DNA from: CAISIP01 sp031396205
GTDB lineage: Bacteria > Pseudomonadota > Gammaproteobacteria > Burkholderiales > Burkholderiaceae_C
Direction of reading: 5' to 3'
Length of the DNA: 64,000 nucleotides
Assembly: GCA_031396205.1 (NCBI GenBank)
Contig: JANNKH010000073.1
Coordinates: 16,064-80,063, forward strand
Part shown: piece after piece, positions 17,784 to 26,365 of the stretch
How positions within the stretch are numbered: position 1 is the first letter of the stretch
Layout: every line of letters starts with the position of its first letter
Translations under genes and position numbers: made by a program
Notes under the pieces: model-generated
Told to the model about the DNA's origin: nothing
What the model saw: only the letters and a program-made list of their open reading frames with translations
The model's database searches: none

Positions 17784-19520
17784 ATGACCCAGACACCCCG
17801 CAAGAAGCCCGATCAATTGCGCAGCCAGCAATGGTTCGGGCGCCAGGACCGCGACGGCTTCGCATACCGCAGCTGGCTCAAGGGCAAGGGCATACCGCAC
17901 GACCAGTTTGAGGGTCGTCCGGTGATCGGCATCTGCAACTCCTTCAGCGAACTCAACCCCTGCAACTCGCATTTTCGAACCATTGCCGAGCAGGTCAAGA
18001 TCGGCGTTTACGAAGCCGGTGGATTTCCGCTCGAATTCCCGGTCATGTCGCTGGGCGAGGTATTGCTGCGCCCGACCGCGATGCTGTACCGCAATCTGGC
18101 CAGCATGGACGTGGAGGAGAGCATCCGCGGCAACCCCATCGACGGTGTCGTTTTGCTGATGGGCTGCGACAAGACAACGCCCGCATTGATGATGGGAGCG
18201 TCCAGCGCCGACATACCCACCATCGGCGTCAGCGGCGGACCCATGCTCAACGGCAAATGGCGCGGCCAGGAACTCGGCTCGGGCACCGGCGTATGGAGCA
18301 TGAGCGAGCAGGTGCGCGCCGGCACACTCAAGCTGGAGCAGTTTCTGGACGCCGAGAGCTGTATGCACCGCAGCCATGGCCACTGCATGACGATGGGCAC
18401 CGCGAGCACCATGGCCAGCATGGTCGAAGCCCTGGGCGTGGGCCTGACCGGCAACGCCGCCTACCCGGCGGTGGATGGTCGGCGCAACGTGCTGGCGCGC
18501 ATGTCCGGGCGGCGTATCGTCGAGATGGTGCACCAGGATATCGTCCTGTCCCAGATCCTGACGCGCCAGGCGTTCGAAAACGCGATCAAGACGCTGGCGG
18601 CGATTGGCGGATCGACCAATGCGGTCATCCACCTGATCGCGATCGCCGGTCGCATCGGCGTCAAGCTCGACATCGAGGACTTCGACCGCCTGGGCAGCGC
18701 GATGCCATGCCTGGTCAACCTGCAACCCTCGGGCAAGTACCTGATGGAGGACTTCTGCTATGCGGGTGGCCTGCCAGTGGTGATGAAGGAAATCGCCGCG
18801 CACCTGCATGGCGACGCGCTGACCGTGACCGGCAAGACCATGGCCGAGAACATCGCCGACGCAGAGAACTTCAATACCGACGTGATCAAGCCGCTGGCCG
18901 CGCCCTTCATGGAAAAGGCCGGCATCGCGGTGCTGCGGGGCAATCTGGCGCCGCGCGGCGCCGTGATCAAACCCAGCGCCGCCACCACCGCGCTGATGCA
19001 GCACGAAGGGCGTGCGGTGGTGTTCGAGAACATCGAGGAATTCCACCGCCTGATCGACGACGAGTCGCTCGATGTGGATGAGAACTGCATCCTGGTGCTC
19101 AAGAACTGCGGCCCCAAGGGCTACCCGGGCATGGCCGAGGTCGGCAACATGCCGCTGCCGCCAAAGGTATTGCGCAAAGGCATCACCGACATGGTGCGCA
19201 TCAGCGACGCCCGCATGAGCGGCACTGCCTACGGCACCGTGGTGCTGCACACCGCCCCCGAAGCCGCCGCTGGCGGACCGCTGGCCATCGTGCGCAATGG
19301 CGACATTATCGAGCTCGACGTGGCCAATCGCCGACTGCACCTGGCCATCAGCGACGAAGAACTGGCGCGCCGGCTCTCCACCTGGGAGGCGCCGCCACCA
19401 CCGCTGTCCAGCGGCTACTGGAAGTTGTATGTCGACCATGTGCTGCAGGCCGACCAGGGAGTAGACCTGGATTTCCTGGTCGGCAAACGTGGCGCCTTCG
19501 TTCCGCGCGACAATCACTGA
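17784..19520 (+). CDS. IlvD/Edd family aldonate (sugar-acid) dehydratase
   Basis: An iron-sulfur dehydratase of 578 residues, converting an aldonate to a 2-keto-3-deoxy sugar acid. The cysteines Cys60 (NSFSELNPC), Cys128 (LLMGCDKTTPA) and Cys201 (HGHCMTMGTAST) sit where characterised pentonate/hexonate dehydratases bind a [2Fe-2S] cluster. The length fits that subgroup and not the roughly 600-residue 6-phosphogluconate dehydratases. With KDG and KDGal kinases and a KDPGal aldolase downstream, the likely substrate is D-galactonate or D-gluconate; arabonate or xylonate are alternatives. The start is ATG 17784 (MTQTPRKKPDQL). The frame is open far upstream, but that part is antisense to the hydroxyacid dehydrogenase. 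Confidence 0.92.
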   Translation: MTQTPRKKPDQLRSQQWFGRQDRDGFAYRSWLKGKGIPHDQFEGRPVIGICNSFSELNPCNSHFRTIAEQVKIGVYEAGGFPLEFPVMSLGEVLLRPTAMLYRNLASMDVEESIRGNPIDGVVLLMGCDKTTPALMMGASSADIPTIGVSGGPMLNGKWRGQELGSGTGVWSMSEQVRAGTLKLEQFLDAESCMHRSHGHCMTMGTASTMASMVEALGVGLTGNAAYPAVDGRRNVLARMSGRRIVEMVHQDIVLSQILTRQAFENAIKTLAAIGGSTNAVIHLIAIAGRIGVKLDIEDFDRLGSAMPCLVNLQPSGKYLMEDFCYAGGLPVVMKEIAAHLHGDALTVTGKTMAENIADAENFNTDVIKPLAAPFMEKAGIAVLRGNLAPRGAVIKPSAATTALMQHEGRAVVFENIEEFHRLIDDESLDVDENCILVLKNCGPKGYPGMAEVGNMPLPPKVLRKGITDMVRISDARMSGTAYGTVVLHTAPEAAAGGPLAIVRNGDIIELDVANRRLHLAISDEELARRLSTWEAPPPPLSSGYWKLYVDHVLQADQGVDLDFLVGKRGAFVPRDNH

Positions 19521-19565
19521 GGTCGGGCCGACTCCGCCAGCGAGGGCAGATTTTCAGGGGGCGAC

Positions 19566-20495
19566 ATGGACGCGCGTACATTGGACGTGGTGGCATTGGG
19601 TGAGGCCATGGTGGAGTTCAACCAGACTTCCACCAACCAACCACAATACCTGCAGGGATTTGGCGGCGACACCAGCAATGCCAGCATCGCCGCCGCGCGT
19701 GCTGGCGCCCGTACGGCATACCTGACCCGCATCGGTGCCGACAGCTTCGGTCGCGCGTTGCTGCAGTTGTGGGGGCATGAGGGTGTGAACACATCAGGCG
19801 TGACCACCGCCGGCGCCAGCCACACCGGCATCTATTTCGTGACGCATGGCAGCCAGGGGCACGAATTCAACTACCTGCGCGCCGATTCCGCGGCCAGCCG
19901 CATGACGCCGCAGTGGCTGTCGGGCACACCCACCGAACTGATCCGGACGTCGCGTTTCCTGCATCTGTCGGGCATCTCGCTGGCCATTTCGGCCGGCGCA
20001 TGCGATACCGGCTTCGAGGCCATGGAAACCGCGCGCGAGGCCGGCACGCTGGTCTCGTTCGACTCCAACCTGCGGCTCAAGCTGTGGCCACTGGTGCGTG
20101 CCAGGGCCTGTACCACGCAGGCGGTGTCCATGTGCGATGTATTCCTGCCCAGCCTGGAGGACATGCTGCTGCTGACCGGGTTGACCGAGCCCAACGATAT
20201 TGTCCATTGGAGCCATGACCATGGCGCGCGCACGGTCGTGCTCAAACTGGGATCAGAAGGTGCGCTGGTCAGCGATGGGAACGAGCGCGAACATATTCCC
20301 GCGCGGCATGTCACGGTGCGTGACGCGACCGGTGCCGGCGACTGCTTCTGCGGCAACCTGCTGGCACGCATGGCCAAGGGCGACGATGTGTTTCGCGCCG
20401 CATACTACGCCAATGCCGCCGCAGCGCTGTCGGTGCAGGGCTTTGGCGCCGTTGCCCCGTTGCCGCGCAGCAACTCGGTTTTTGCGGTGTTGTGA
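19566..20495 (+). CDS. kdgK: PfkB family sugar kinase, probable 2-keto-3-deoxygluconate kinase
   Basis: A ribokinase-family kinase of 309 residues. The substrate side shows LGEAMVEFNQ and GFGGDTSNASIAAARAG, where the second Gly-rich segment is the PfkB signature with Asn. The ATP side has the catalytic Asp in DATGAGDCFCG, near residue 259. The N-terminal wording GEAMVEF and GFGGDTSN are characteristic of KDG kinases, which make 2-keto-3-deoxy-6-phosphogluconate. The initiation ATG has AGGGGG five bases upstream. It lies 45 bases after the dehydratase gene and overlaps the next kinase gene. It is unusual to find both a KDG and a KDGal kinase in one operon. Confidence 0.88.
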   Translation: MDARTLDVVALGEAMVEFNQTSTNQPQYLQGFGGDTSNASIAAARAGARTAYLTRIGADSFGRALLQLWGHEGVNTSGVTTAGASHTGIYFVTHGSQGHEFNYLRADSAASRMTPQWLSGTPTELIRTSRFLHLSGISLAISAGACDTGFEAMETAREAGTLVSFDSNLRLKLWPLVRARACTTQAVSMCDVFLPSLEDMLLLTGLTEPNDIVHWSHDHGARTVVLKLGSEGALVSDGNEREHIPARHVTVRDATGAGDCFCGNLLARMAKGDDVFRAAYYANAAAALSVQGFGAVAPLPRSNSVFAVL

Positions 20496-21451
20496 GCATG
20501 GTGGGCAGCGCGAAATCGGTGACGCCCTTGTTGGTGCTGGACTGGGGAACGTCGTCGCTGCGCGGCGCGCGCATCGACGCGCAAGGTCAGGTACTGGATG
20601 AAAGATCCTTCCCGCGCGGCATCCTGAGCGTGCCCGCGGGCGGCTTTGCGCAGGTGTTCGCCGAGTGTTTCGGCGACTGGGTTGGCGCCGGTGTCCACAC
20701 CTGCCTGGTGTCCGGCATGGCCGGCAGCAAGCAGGGTTGGGTTGAGGCACCCTACTGCGCCTGTCCGGCCGGTTTTGCCGACGTGGCTGCGCAATTGCGC
20801 TGGATCCAGGACCCGGCACAATCCGTGCGCACGGCCATCGTCCCAGGGCTGCGCTGCGCCCATCCGTGTGCGCTGCCAGGATTGGCCGAGCTGCCTGACG
20901 TGATGCGCGGCGAGGAAGTACAGATCCTGGGCGCGATGCACCTGGCCGGCAGGCACGATGGCCTGTTCATCCTGCCCGGCACGCACAGCAAATGGGCCCG
21001 GGTGCGCGATCGCCGGGTGATCGATTTCCAGACCTTCATGACCGGCGAGTTCTATGCGCTGCTGAGCCAGCAATCCTTGCTGGCGCGCACCATCGATGCA
21101 CAGGCACCATTCGATGCCGACGCATTTGCACTGGGCCTGGCACGCGCGCGGCAGGGCCGCAACCTGCTGCACAACGCCTTTGGCGCGCGCACCTTGTCGC
21201 TATTCGAGCGCATGGCCGCCGGGCCACTGGCCAGCTACCTGTCGGGGCTGGTCATTGGCGAGGAATTGCGCTCGTTGCAGGCGCATGATGGGAGCCGCAT
21301 CACGCTGATCGGCTCGCCGACACTGACACAGCGGTATGCGCTTGCGTTCGACAGCGTTGGTATCGCCACCGACCGCATGGGCGCCGAAGCCACCTGGGCC
21401 GGATTGCATGCGCTGAGCCATTACCTGCCCGCCACGACGCCAAACCCATGA
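20492..21451 (+). CDS. dgoK: 2-dehydro-3-deoxygalactonokinase
   Basis: A sugar-acid kinase of 319 residues that phosphorylates 2-keto-3-deoxygalactonate at C6. The DgoK family features are complete: LDWGTSSLRGARID, the SGMAGSKQGWVEAPY segment, VMRGEEVQILGA, and LPGTHSKWARV followed by FQTFMTGEFYALL. I take the GTG at 20492, whose last bases overlap the upstream stop (GTGA), so it is translationally coupled to the KDG kinase. ATG 20498 would shorten it by two residues. Its own stop overlaps the aldolase ATG by four bases. Together with that aldolase it gives the lower De Ley-Doudoroff galactonate route. Confidence 0.93.
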   Translation: MSMVGSAKSVTPLLVLDWGTSSLRGARIDAQGQVLDERSFPRGILSVPAGGFAQVFAECFGDWVGAGVHTCLVSGMAGSKQGWVEAPYCACPAGFADVAAQLRWIQDPAQSVRTAIVPGLRCAHPCALPGLAELPDVMRGEEVQILGAMHLAGRHDGLFILPGTHSKWARVRDRRVIDFQTFMTGEFYALLSQQSLLARTIDAQAPFDADAFALGLARARQGRNLLHNAFGARTLSLFERMAAGPLASYLSGLVIGEELRSLQAHDGSRITLIGSPTLTQRYALAFDSVGIATDRMGAEATWAGLHALSHYLPATTPNP

Positions 21452-22086
21452 CACCGATCCAGAAATTCGCAGTCCATTTCCAGACCCTGCCGCTGATTGC
21501 CATCCTGCGCGGCCTGACGCCGACAGAGGCACCTGCGATTGGCGAGGCCTTGATGCAGGCCGGCTTCGGGCTGCTGGAAGTGCCGCTTAACTCACCGCAA
21601 CCGCTGGAGAGCATCCACCTGCTCGCCAAGGCGCATCCGCGCACTTTGGTGGGCGCCGGTACGGTGCTCACGGCGCAGCAAGTGCGGCTGGTGCATGAGG
21701 CGGGTGGCCAACTGATCGTGTCGCCCAACTTCAACGCCGATGTCGTGCATGAGGCGGTGCGACTGGGAATGGTCTGCCTGCCCGGCATCGCGACACCCAC
21801 CGAGGCCTTCGGCGCGCTGGAGGCAGGCGCCCATGGCCTGAAACTATTTCCGGCCGAGGCCGCATCACCCGCAGCGCTCAGGGCCATGCTGGCGGTGTTG
21901 CCTGCGGGTACCCTGATGGCGCCGGTGGGCGGCATATCGACCACCAACATGGGCCCGTGGCTGGCTGCGGGTGCCCACGGCTTTGGCCTGGGCAGCGCCC
22001 TGTACCGGCCGGGCAAGCGCGCAGAAGCGGTCCGACTGGACGCCAGCGCTTTCGTCGCCGCCTACCAGGATTGCCTGAAGGCCTGA
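21448..22086 (+). CDS. dgoA: 2-dehydro-3-deoxy-6-phosphogalactonate aldolase
   Basis: A class I aldolase of 212 residues that splits KDPGal into pyruvate and glyceraldehyde 3-phosphate. The Schiff-base Lys132 lies in GLKLFPAEA, Glu44 in LLEVPLNSP, and the substrate loop Arg in AILRGLTPTEA. GAGTV and PVGGISTTNMGPWLAAGA are the phosphate-binding turns. The wording VPLNSP and LKLFPAEA favours DgoA over the KDPG aldolase Eda, although many members act on both epimers. The ATG overlaps the dgoK stop. It is the last gene of the plus-strand operon, with 34 bases separating it from the convergent helicase gene. Confidence 0.93.
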   Translation: MTPIQKFAVHFQTLPLIAILRGLTPTEAPAIGEALMQAGFGLLEVPLNSPQPLESIHLLAKAHPRTLVGAGTVLTAQQVRLVHEAGGQLIVSPNFNADVVHEAVRLGMVCLPGIATPTEAFGALEAGAHGLKLFPAEAASPAALRAMLAVLPAGTLMAPVGGISTTNMGPWLAAGAHGFGLGSALYRPGKRAEAVRLDASAFVAAYQDCLKA

Positions 22087-22120
22087 CGGCCCGAATCCAA
22101 AACGCCTTGGCGCGCGTCCG

Positions 22121-24574
22121 CTACGGCAAAGCCACCTGCCACCACGGCGGCAGCAAAGCGCGGTAGCGCGGTTCCCGGTAGCGGTCGTCCAGCAGCAGCA
22201 CGCTGCCCGTGTCCGTCTCGCTGCGGATCACGCGGCCGGCGGCCTGCACCACCTTTTGCAGTCCCGGATAAACGTAGGTGTATTCGTAGCCCTTGCCAAA
22301 GCGCTCCTGCATCCGCGCGCGGATCGCCTCGTTGACCGGGTCGAACTGTGGCAACCCAAGCGTGGCCACGAAAGCGCCGATCAGTCGTCGACCCGGCAGA
22401 TCGACCCCTTCACCGAAAACGCCGCCCAGCACCGCAAACCCGATGCCGTGGCCGGCAATGTCGAACTGGGCCAGAAAGCCGCTCCGGGCCTGCTCGTCCA
22501 TCTGGCGCGCCTGAGCCCAGACCGGTATAGGCGCAAAACGCGCACGCAGGCGCGCCAGCGCCTGCTCGAGATAGTCAAAGCTGCTGAAATACGCCAGATA
22601 GTTGCCCGGTGCCTGCTGGTACTGCCCCGCCAGCGTGGACACCAGCAGGTCGAGCGAGTCGGCGCGGTCGCCACGACGGGTCGAGATCGGCACCACACGC
22701 ACTGCCAGTTGCTCGCTACGAAACGGACTGGGCACGTCCAGCTGCCGGGTGCTCTCGGGCAGGCCGAGCAGGCTCTGGTAATAGTCGGCCGGTTGCAGCG
22801 TGGCCGAAAACAGCACCAGAGCGTCCGCCGCCTGATAGCGCGGCGCCAGGAAGTGGCCCGGCACCACGTTGCGCAAGGTCAGGCGGCCCGTTGCGCCGGC
22901 GGGGTCGTCGAATCCGTCGCCGCCGAGACGGCCCTGCATCCGGCTGCCAGACCCGCTGCGGCCCGTTCCAGCGCCGTCGCCCTGTTGATCGTATTCGCAC
23001 ATGGAATGCGCACCGAAACTGTCGGCCAGCGTCGCAAAGCCCAGGGTACGGAAATAGAACGGCAATACCCCGCCATCACGGTCCTGCTCGTTGCCATTGA
23101 CATGCTCGCCCAGCGCCTGGTTGAGTTTGTGCAGCGCGCGCAGCCAGGTCTCGGGCACGGCATCCTGCAGGTTCCAGTCGGATGCGGGCTCTGCGCGCGA
23201 CTGGCGCTCCTGCAACACCTGCCACTGGTCGAGCAGCGCGTCGATGCGCGGGAGCAGCGTGGCGGGCGCCTGCGCACGCACCGCCACCGTTTCGGCATGG
23301 GTCACATCGGCGCTGTACATGCCGCATCCGCGCGGCACCAGGTTGTGGGCCTCGTCGACCAGGATGCTCACTCGCCAGGTGCCGTCCAGTGTCAACGCAT
23401 ACAGCATGGCGCTGCGATCGAAATAGTAGTTGTAGTCGGCCACTACGACGTCGCTCCAGCGCACCATCTCTTGGCCCAGGTAGTACGGGCAGACCGTATG
23501 CGCCAACGCGACCCTGCGCAGCGACTGCCGGTCCAGCCAGGCCAGTTCTGCGGCGGCCTGCCGCGCTGCTGCCAGACGGTCGTAGAAACCGCGCGCCAAT
23601 GGGCAGGATGCACCATGGCAGGCCTTGTCGCGGTGTTCGCAGGCCTTGTCCTTGGCCACCAGTTCGATGACGCGCAGCGGCAGTGTGGCTGCGTCCGGTT
23701 GGGGCGGCAGGCGCAGATCCTGCAGTGCGTCCAGCGCCACTTGCCGCCCGGGTGTCTTGGCGGTGAGAAAAAACAGTTTGTCAGTGCCCCGTTGCGGCAT
23801 GGCGCGCAGCGCGGGGTACAGGGTGCCAATCGTCTTGCCGATACCAGTCGGCGCCTGCGCCAGCAGCGTGCCGGACTGCATGCAAGCCCGATAGACCGCC
23901 GCCGCCAGCGCGCGCTGCCCCGCCCGAAACGGTAGCTGCGGGAAGCCCAGTTGCGCCAGTGCCTGATCACGGCGCTGTCGGTGTGCCAGCTCCCGCCGCG
24001 CCCAGGCCAGGAATGTCGCGCACAGGTCGTTGAAAAAGCCGAACAGCGCGTCCGCCTGAAACACCTGGTGGAGCGGAAACTCGGTCTGTTCCTGCACATC
24101 GAAATACACCAGTGACAGGGTGAGCGACGGCAGATCGCGGCTGTGGCACATCAGAGCGCCATAGATCTTCAACTGGGCCCAGTGCAGGGCCTGTTGCTCG
24201 GGCGCAATGGCATCGGGCGTGCCGCGAAAGGTCTTGACTTCCTCCAGCGTGTTGCTGGGCGGATCAAACCCGTCGGCCCGACCGCGCACCCGCAGCCCCT
24301 GGTACTGCCCACTCAGGCTGACCTCGGACTCGTACTGCGGGCCCCGGCGCTGCGCCACCAGTTGATGCCCCTGCCGACCCTGCTGCGCGGTAGGCGATGG
24401 GGTGAAGCGCAGATCGAGGTCGCCGGCCTTGGCCGCGAAAGCACACAGGTTGCGCACCGAGACGGTATAGATGGCGGGCTCGCTGGTCCGACCGCCGACT
24501 TCGCACAACAACGACGAAGCCCCGCCCAGCAAGGACGGGTCCTGCACGCCACTGCTTTCGGAAAGCGGCGTCAC
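22121..24574 (-). CDS. PD-(D/E)XK nuclease-Rad3/DinG family helicase fusion
   Basis: A DNA repair-type protein of 817 residues with two parts. Residues 65-140 look like a Cas4/RecB nuclease: His70, Asp101 in RGRADGF, Glu112-x-Lys114 in LEEVKT, and QLKIY. The rest is a superfamily 2 Rad3/XPD helicase, with Walker A QAPTGIGKT and DEAH in ILVDEAHNLVPRG. Four cysteines (KACE, KACHG, ASCPL, HTVCPY) are placed to hold an iron-sulfur cluster, and motif VI reads QAAGRVIRSETDTG. It should be a 5'-3' helicase with a coupled nuclease. Translation starts at a GTG overlapping the stop of the upstream nuclease-like gene. A LexA box precedes that gene. Confidence 0.9.
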   Translation of the reverse strand: MTPLSESSGVQDPSLLGGASSLLCEVGGRTSEPAIYTVSVRNLCAFAAKAGDLDLRFTPSPTAQQGRQGHQLVAQRRGPQYESEVSLSGQYQGLRVRGRADGFDPPSNTLEEVKTFRGTPDAIAPEQQALHWAQLKIYGALMCHSRDLPSLTLSLVYFDVQEQTEFPLHQVFQADALFGFFNDLCATFLAWARRELAHRQRRDQALAQLGFPQLPFRAGQRALAAAVYRACMQSGTLLAQAPTGIGKTIGTLYPALRAMPQRGTDKLFFLTAKTPGRQVALDALQDLRLPPQPDAATLPLRVIELVAKDKACEHRDKACHGASCPLARGFYDRLAAARQAAAELAWLDRQSLRRVALAHTVCPYYLGQEMVRWSDVVVADYNYYFDRSAMLYALTLDGTWRVSILVDEAHNLVPRGCGMYSADVTHAETVAVRAQAPATLLPRIDALLDQWQVLQERQSRAEPASDWNLQDAVPETWLRALHKLNQALGEHVNGNEQDRDGGVLPFYFRTLGFATLADSFGAHSMCEYDQQGDGAGTGRSGSGSRMQGRLGGDGFDDPAGATGRLTLRNVVPGHFLAPRYQAADALVLFSATLQPADYYQSLLGLPESTRQLDVPSPFRSEQLAVRVVPISTRRGDRADSLDLLVSTLAGQYQQAPGNYLAYFSSFDYLEQALARLRARFAPIPVWAQARQMDEQARSGFLAQFDIAGHGIGFAVLGGVFGEGVDLPGRRLIGAFVATLGLPQFDPVNEAIRARMQERFGKGYEYTYVYPGLQKVVQAAGRVIRSETDTGSVLLLDDRYREPRYRALLPPWWQVALP

Positions 24575-25455
24575 GGCAGGGGCCGGGACTGCTCATCGAG
24601 CAGCGCCTGACTGGGTTCGTCGCCGGTGAGCCCGGCCAACGCGGCCGGCAACGGCGTGGACTTGGCCAACGCCATCCACAACGCAAACGGCAACTGTTCA
24701 ATCGGCCGCCGCGGCGCATGCCGGATCAGGTCAAGCCGACCATCGGCGTGCGCGACGATCACGCCGCAGGCCGCCGGCACCTCATGCGCCTGCGCTATCG
24801 GCCGGCCCTTGGCATCGCATCCCAGCACATACCAGCACTGGCCGCCCAGATCGAGGTAACTGTCGCGCTTGTCGCGCAGCCTCAGATCGCCCAGTAGATC
24901 GGCCCGGCTGACCTTGATTTCATGCACCACCGGTTCCAGGTAGGCCGCCACCGTGCTGTTGCGGATGGAAAACACATCGGGCCTGCAGATTTTCCAGCGG
25001 TTGGCTGTTGCGCCAACCAGGTCCGATGCGAGAGCGAAATCAGGCCCAACCGCGGTGGCGCAGGCCACTGCGCCAGCCGCATCGGAGTGGGTGTCATCGG
25101 CAGTGGTCGGCAGGCGCGCCCGAACGGTCAGGCCCGTCCAGACGACGCGCCCATCGCGCAACAGGGTCTGCGCGACGCGGGACACCAGCGCGTCATGGGT
25201 CGACAGCGCCTGCCTGTTGCGATTCAAGGCCTGGGCCAGGCAGGCAATACCCCGGTCGGTCAGCCGGATTTTTTCGAACCCGCCCGCGTCCAACAACCGT
25301 TCCAACATGCCGGCGGCCAGCAACGCGATCTCCAGGCCGTCCTGCATCGGCCAACCGGCCGAGCGGTAGATTTCGCGCAAGCGACGGGCCTGCTGGCGCG
25401 TCAGCAAGTCAGCGCCCGATGGGCCGGCGGATGATCCGGATGGTGTCTCGTCCAT
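24571..25455 (-). CDS. Nuclease-like protein with PD-(D/E)XK core (hypothetical)
   Basis: A protein of about 294 residues with no firm family name. The N-terminal 100 residues are helical and winged-helix-like. Residues 158-200 show the core of a restriction-endonuclease fold: Asp160 in CRPDVFSI, Glu179-x-Lys181 in VVHEIKVSRADLLGDLR, then KRDSYLDLGGQCWYVL. This is reminiscent of MmcB-type DNA repair proteins. It has a four-base overlap with the nuclease-helicase gene, so the two products are made in step and may work together. ATG 25455 is chosen as start; upstream in-frame sequence crosses the LexA box region. The nuclease assignment is from motifs only. Confidence 0.72.
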   Translation of the reverse strand: MDETPSGSSAGPSGADLLTRQQARRLREIYRSAGWPMQDGLEIALLAAGMLERLLDAGGFEKIRLTDRGIACLAQALNRNRQALSTHDALVSRVAQTLLRDGRVVWTGLTVRARLPTTADDTHSDAAGAVACATAVGPDFALASDLVGATANRWKICRPDVFSIRNSTVAAYLEPVVHEIKVSRADLLGDLRLRDKRDSYLDLGGQCWYVLGCDAKGRPIAQAHEVPAACGVIVAHADGRLDLIRHAPRRPIEQLPFALWMALAKSTPLPAALAGLTGDEPSQALLDEQSRPLP

Positions 25456-25507
25456 GCATGTTGCCCCGCCATCCGAAAGCCGAATCGGCGCCGACGGCAA
25501 GGCAGTT

Positions 25508-25529
25508 TACTGTTGATGCATCCAGTATA
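25508..25529 (-). promoter_or_regulatory. LexA (SOS) box overlapping a -10 element
   Basis: The 20 bases TACTGTTGATGCATCCAGTA (25508-25527, plus strand) fit the LexA pattern TACTGT-N8-ACAGTA except for one base in the right half. On the minus strand TATACT (25524-25529) is a good -10 box whose end overlaps the site. The -35 box is weak. The site is about 53 bases upstream of the nuclease-like gene at 25455, so LexA binding should repress the nuclease and helicase pair until DNA damage. Confidence 0.68.
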
Positions 25530-25631
25530 TCGCCATGCCCGGCAGGACAGCGTGTGCGCAACGCCCAGCGACCGTGCACTGCAATGCCCGCACGCTGCGG
25601 GGTACGCGCAATGCGGCCACTGCCCATCGCC

Positions 25632-26237
25632 TCAAGACGCGATCAAGGCCCGGTAAGCCTTTTCGGTGTCAGGTGCAACGGCGCCGATCAACTGCTCATA
25701 CCGCGTCTTGTGCCGCACCCACATGCGTGCCGACGCGACGGCCCTGGATTTGCAGAACCAGTGGCAGGTATGCTGCATCAGGAACATCTCGGCACTCAGT
25801 GTGTAGGCCCGGCTCCTGGCCGCCCGTTCCAGGTTGCCGTGTACGGCGGCGTGGATGCCGTGGGCATGGATGGACATGGCCTTGCGCAGGTCGAAGGTGG
25901 CCGCCGGAAACAGGCGGTCGGCCCAGGGTATGGCCCAGGCCAGCGTGCTGACGCGGGTGTCGTCTGCGCTGGCGCTGGCAAACTGCAGCGCGAACTGGTC
26001 GAACTGTTCGCACAATGTGCGCTCCGCTGCATGCAGATGTTCCCAGACCGGTTGCTGGCGCTGCGGGTCGTTTTCACCCAAGGCCCGCAGGTAGCCCTCG
26101 CTCAGGGTGGCCATCAGCTTCTCGATCTTGAACGGACCCAGGTAGTGGGCCAGCAGGGCAATGCGCCGGCGCTCCTGTGTGCGTCGCGCGATGGCGATGG
26201 CAGCGGCCACGATCAGCGCAATGACCAAAATATCCAT
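25632..26237 (-). CDS. Hypothetical membrane-anchored protein
   Basis: I do not recognise a named family for this protein of about 201 residues. It begins with one strongly hydrophobic helix (MDILVIALIVAAAIAIA) followed by RRTQERRR, which suggests an inner-membrane anchor with the body in the cytoplasm. The rest is helical, with a His- and Cys-bearing stretch (MFLMQHTCHWFCKSRA) and no known catalytic motif. AGGG five bases before the ATG supports the start; a GTG two codons upstream is possible. It is 104 bases upstream of the LexA box on the same strand, and downstream of the PLP dehydratase gene. Codon usage looks native. Confidence 0.7.
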   Translation of the reverse strand: MDILVIALIVAAAIAIARRTQERRRIALLAHYLGPFKIEKLMATLSEGYLRALGENDPQRQQPVWEHLHAAERTLCEQFDQFALQFASASADDTRVSTLAWAIPWADRLFPAATFDLRKAMSIHAHGIHAAVHGNLERAARSRAYTLSAEMFLMQHTCHWFCKSRAVASARMWVRHKTRYEQLIGAVAPDTEKAYRALIAS

Positions 26238-26365
26238 GATCACCCTATTGCCGCATCGACACAGGTCGACGCCCGCTGCGGCCAGCGCTGCGCTTGCTGC
26301 ACGCCTGCCCCCGCGTGGTGCGCACCTGCCGGTCGGTCAGCGCCAAGTCGCAGGCCCGTCAATTG

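Noticed and set aside
17715..19517. A 600-codon antisense frame opposite the dehydratase
   Set aside because: Low-complexity, His/Gln/Arg-rich translation with no recognisable motif; the plus-strand gene has its cluster cysteines.
17784..19520. Calling the dehydratase IlvD (branched-chain amino acid synthesis)
   Set aside because: The sugar-acid gene context, its length and the Cys60/Cys128/Cys201 pattern fit aldonate dehydratases better.
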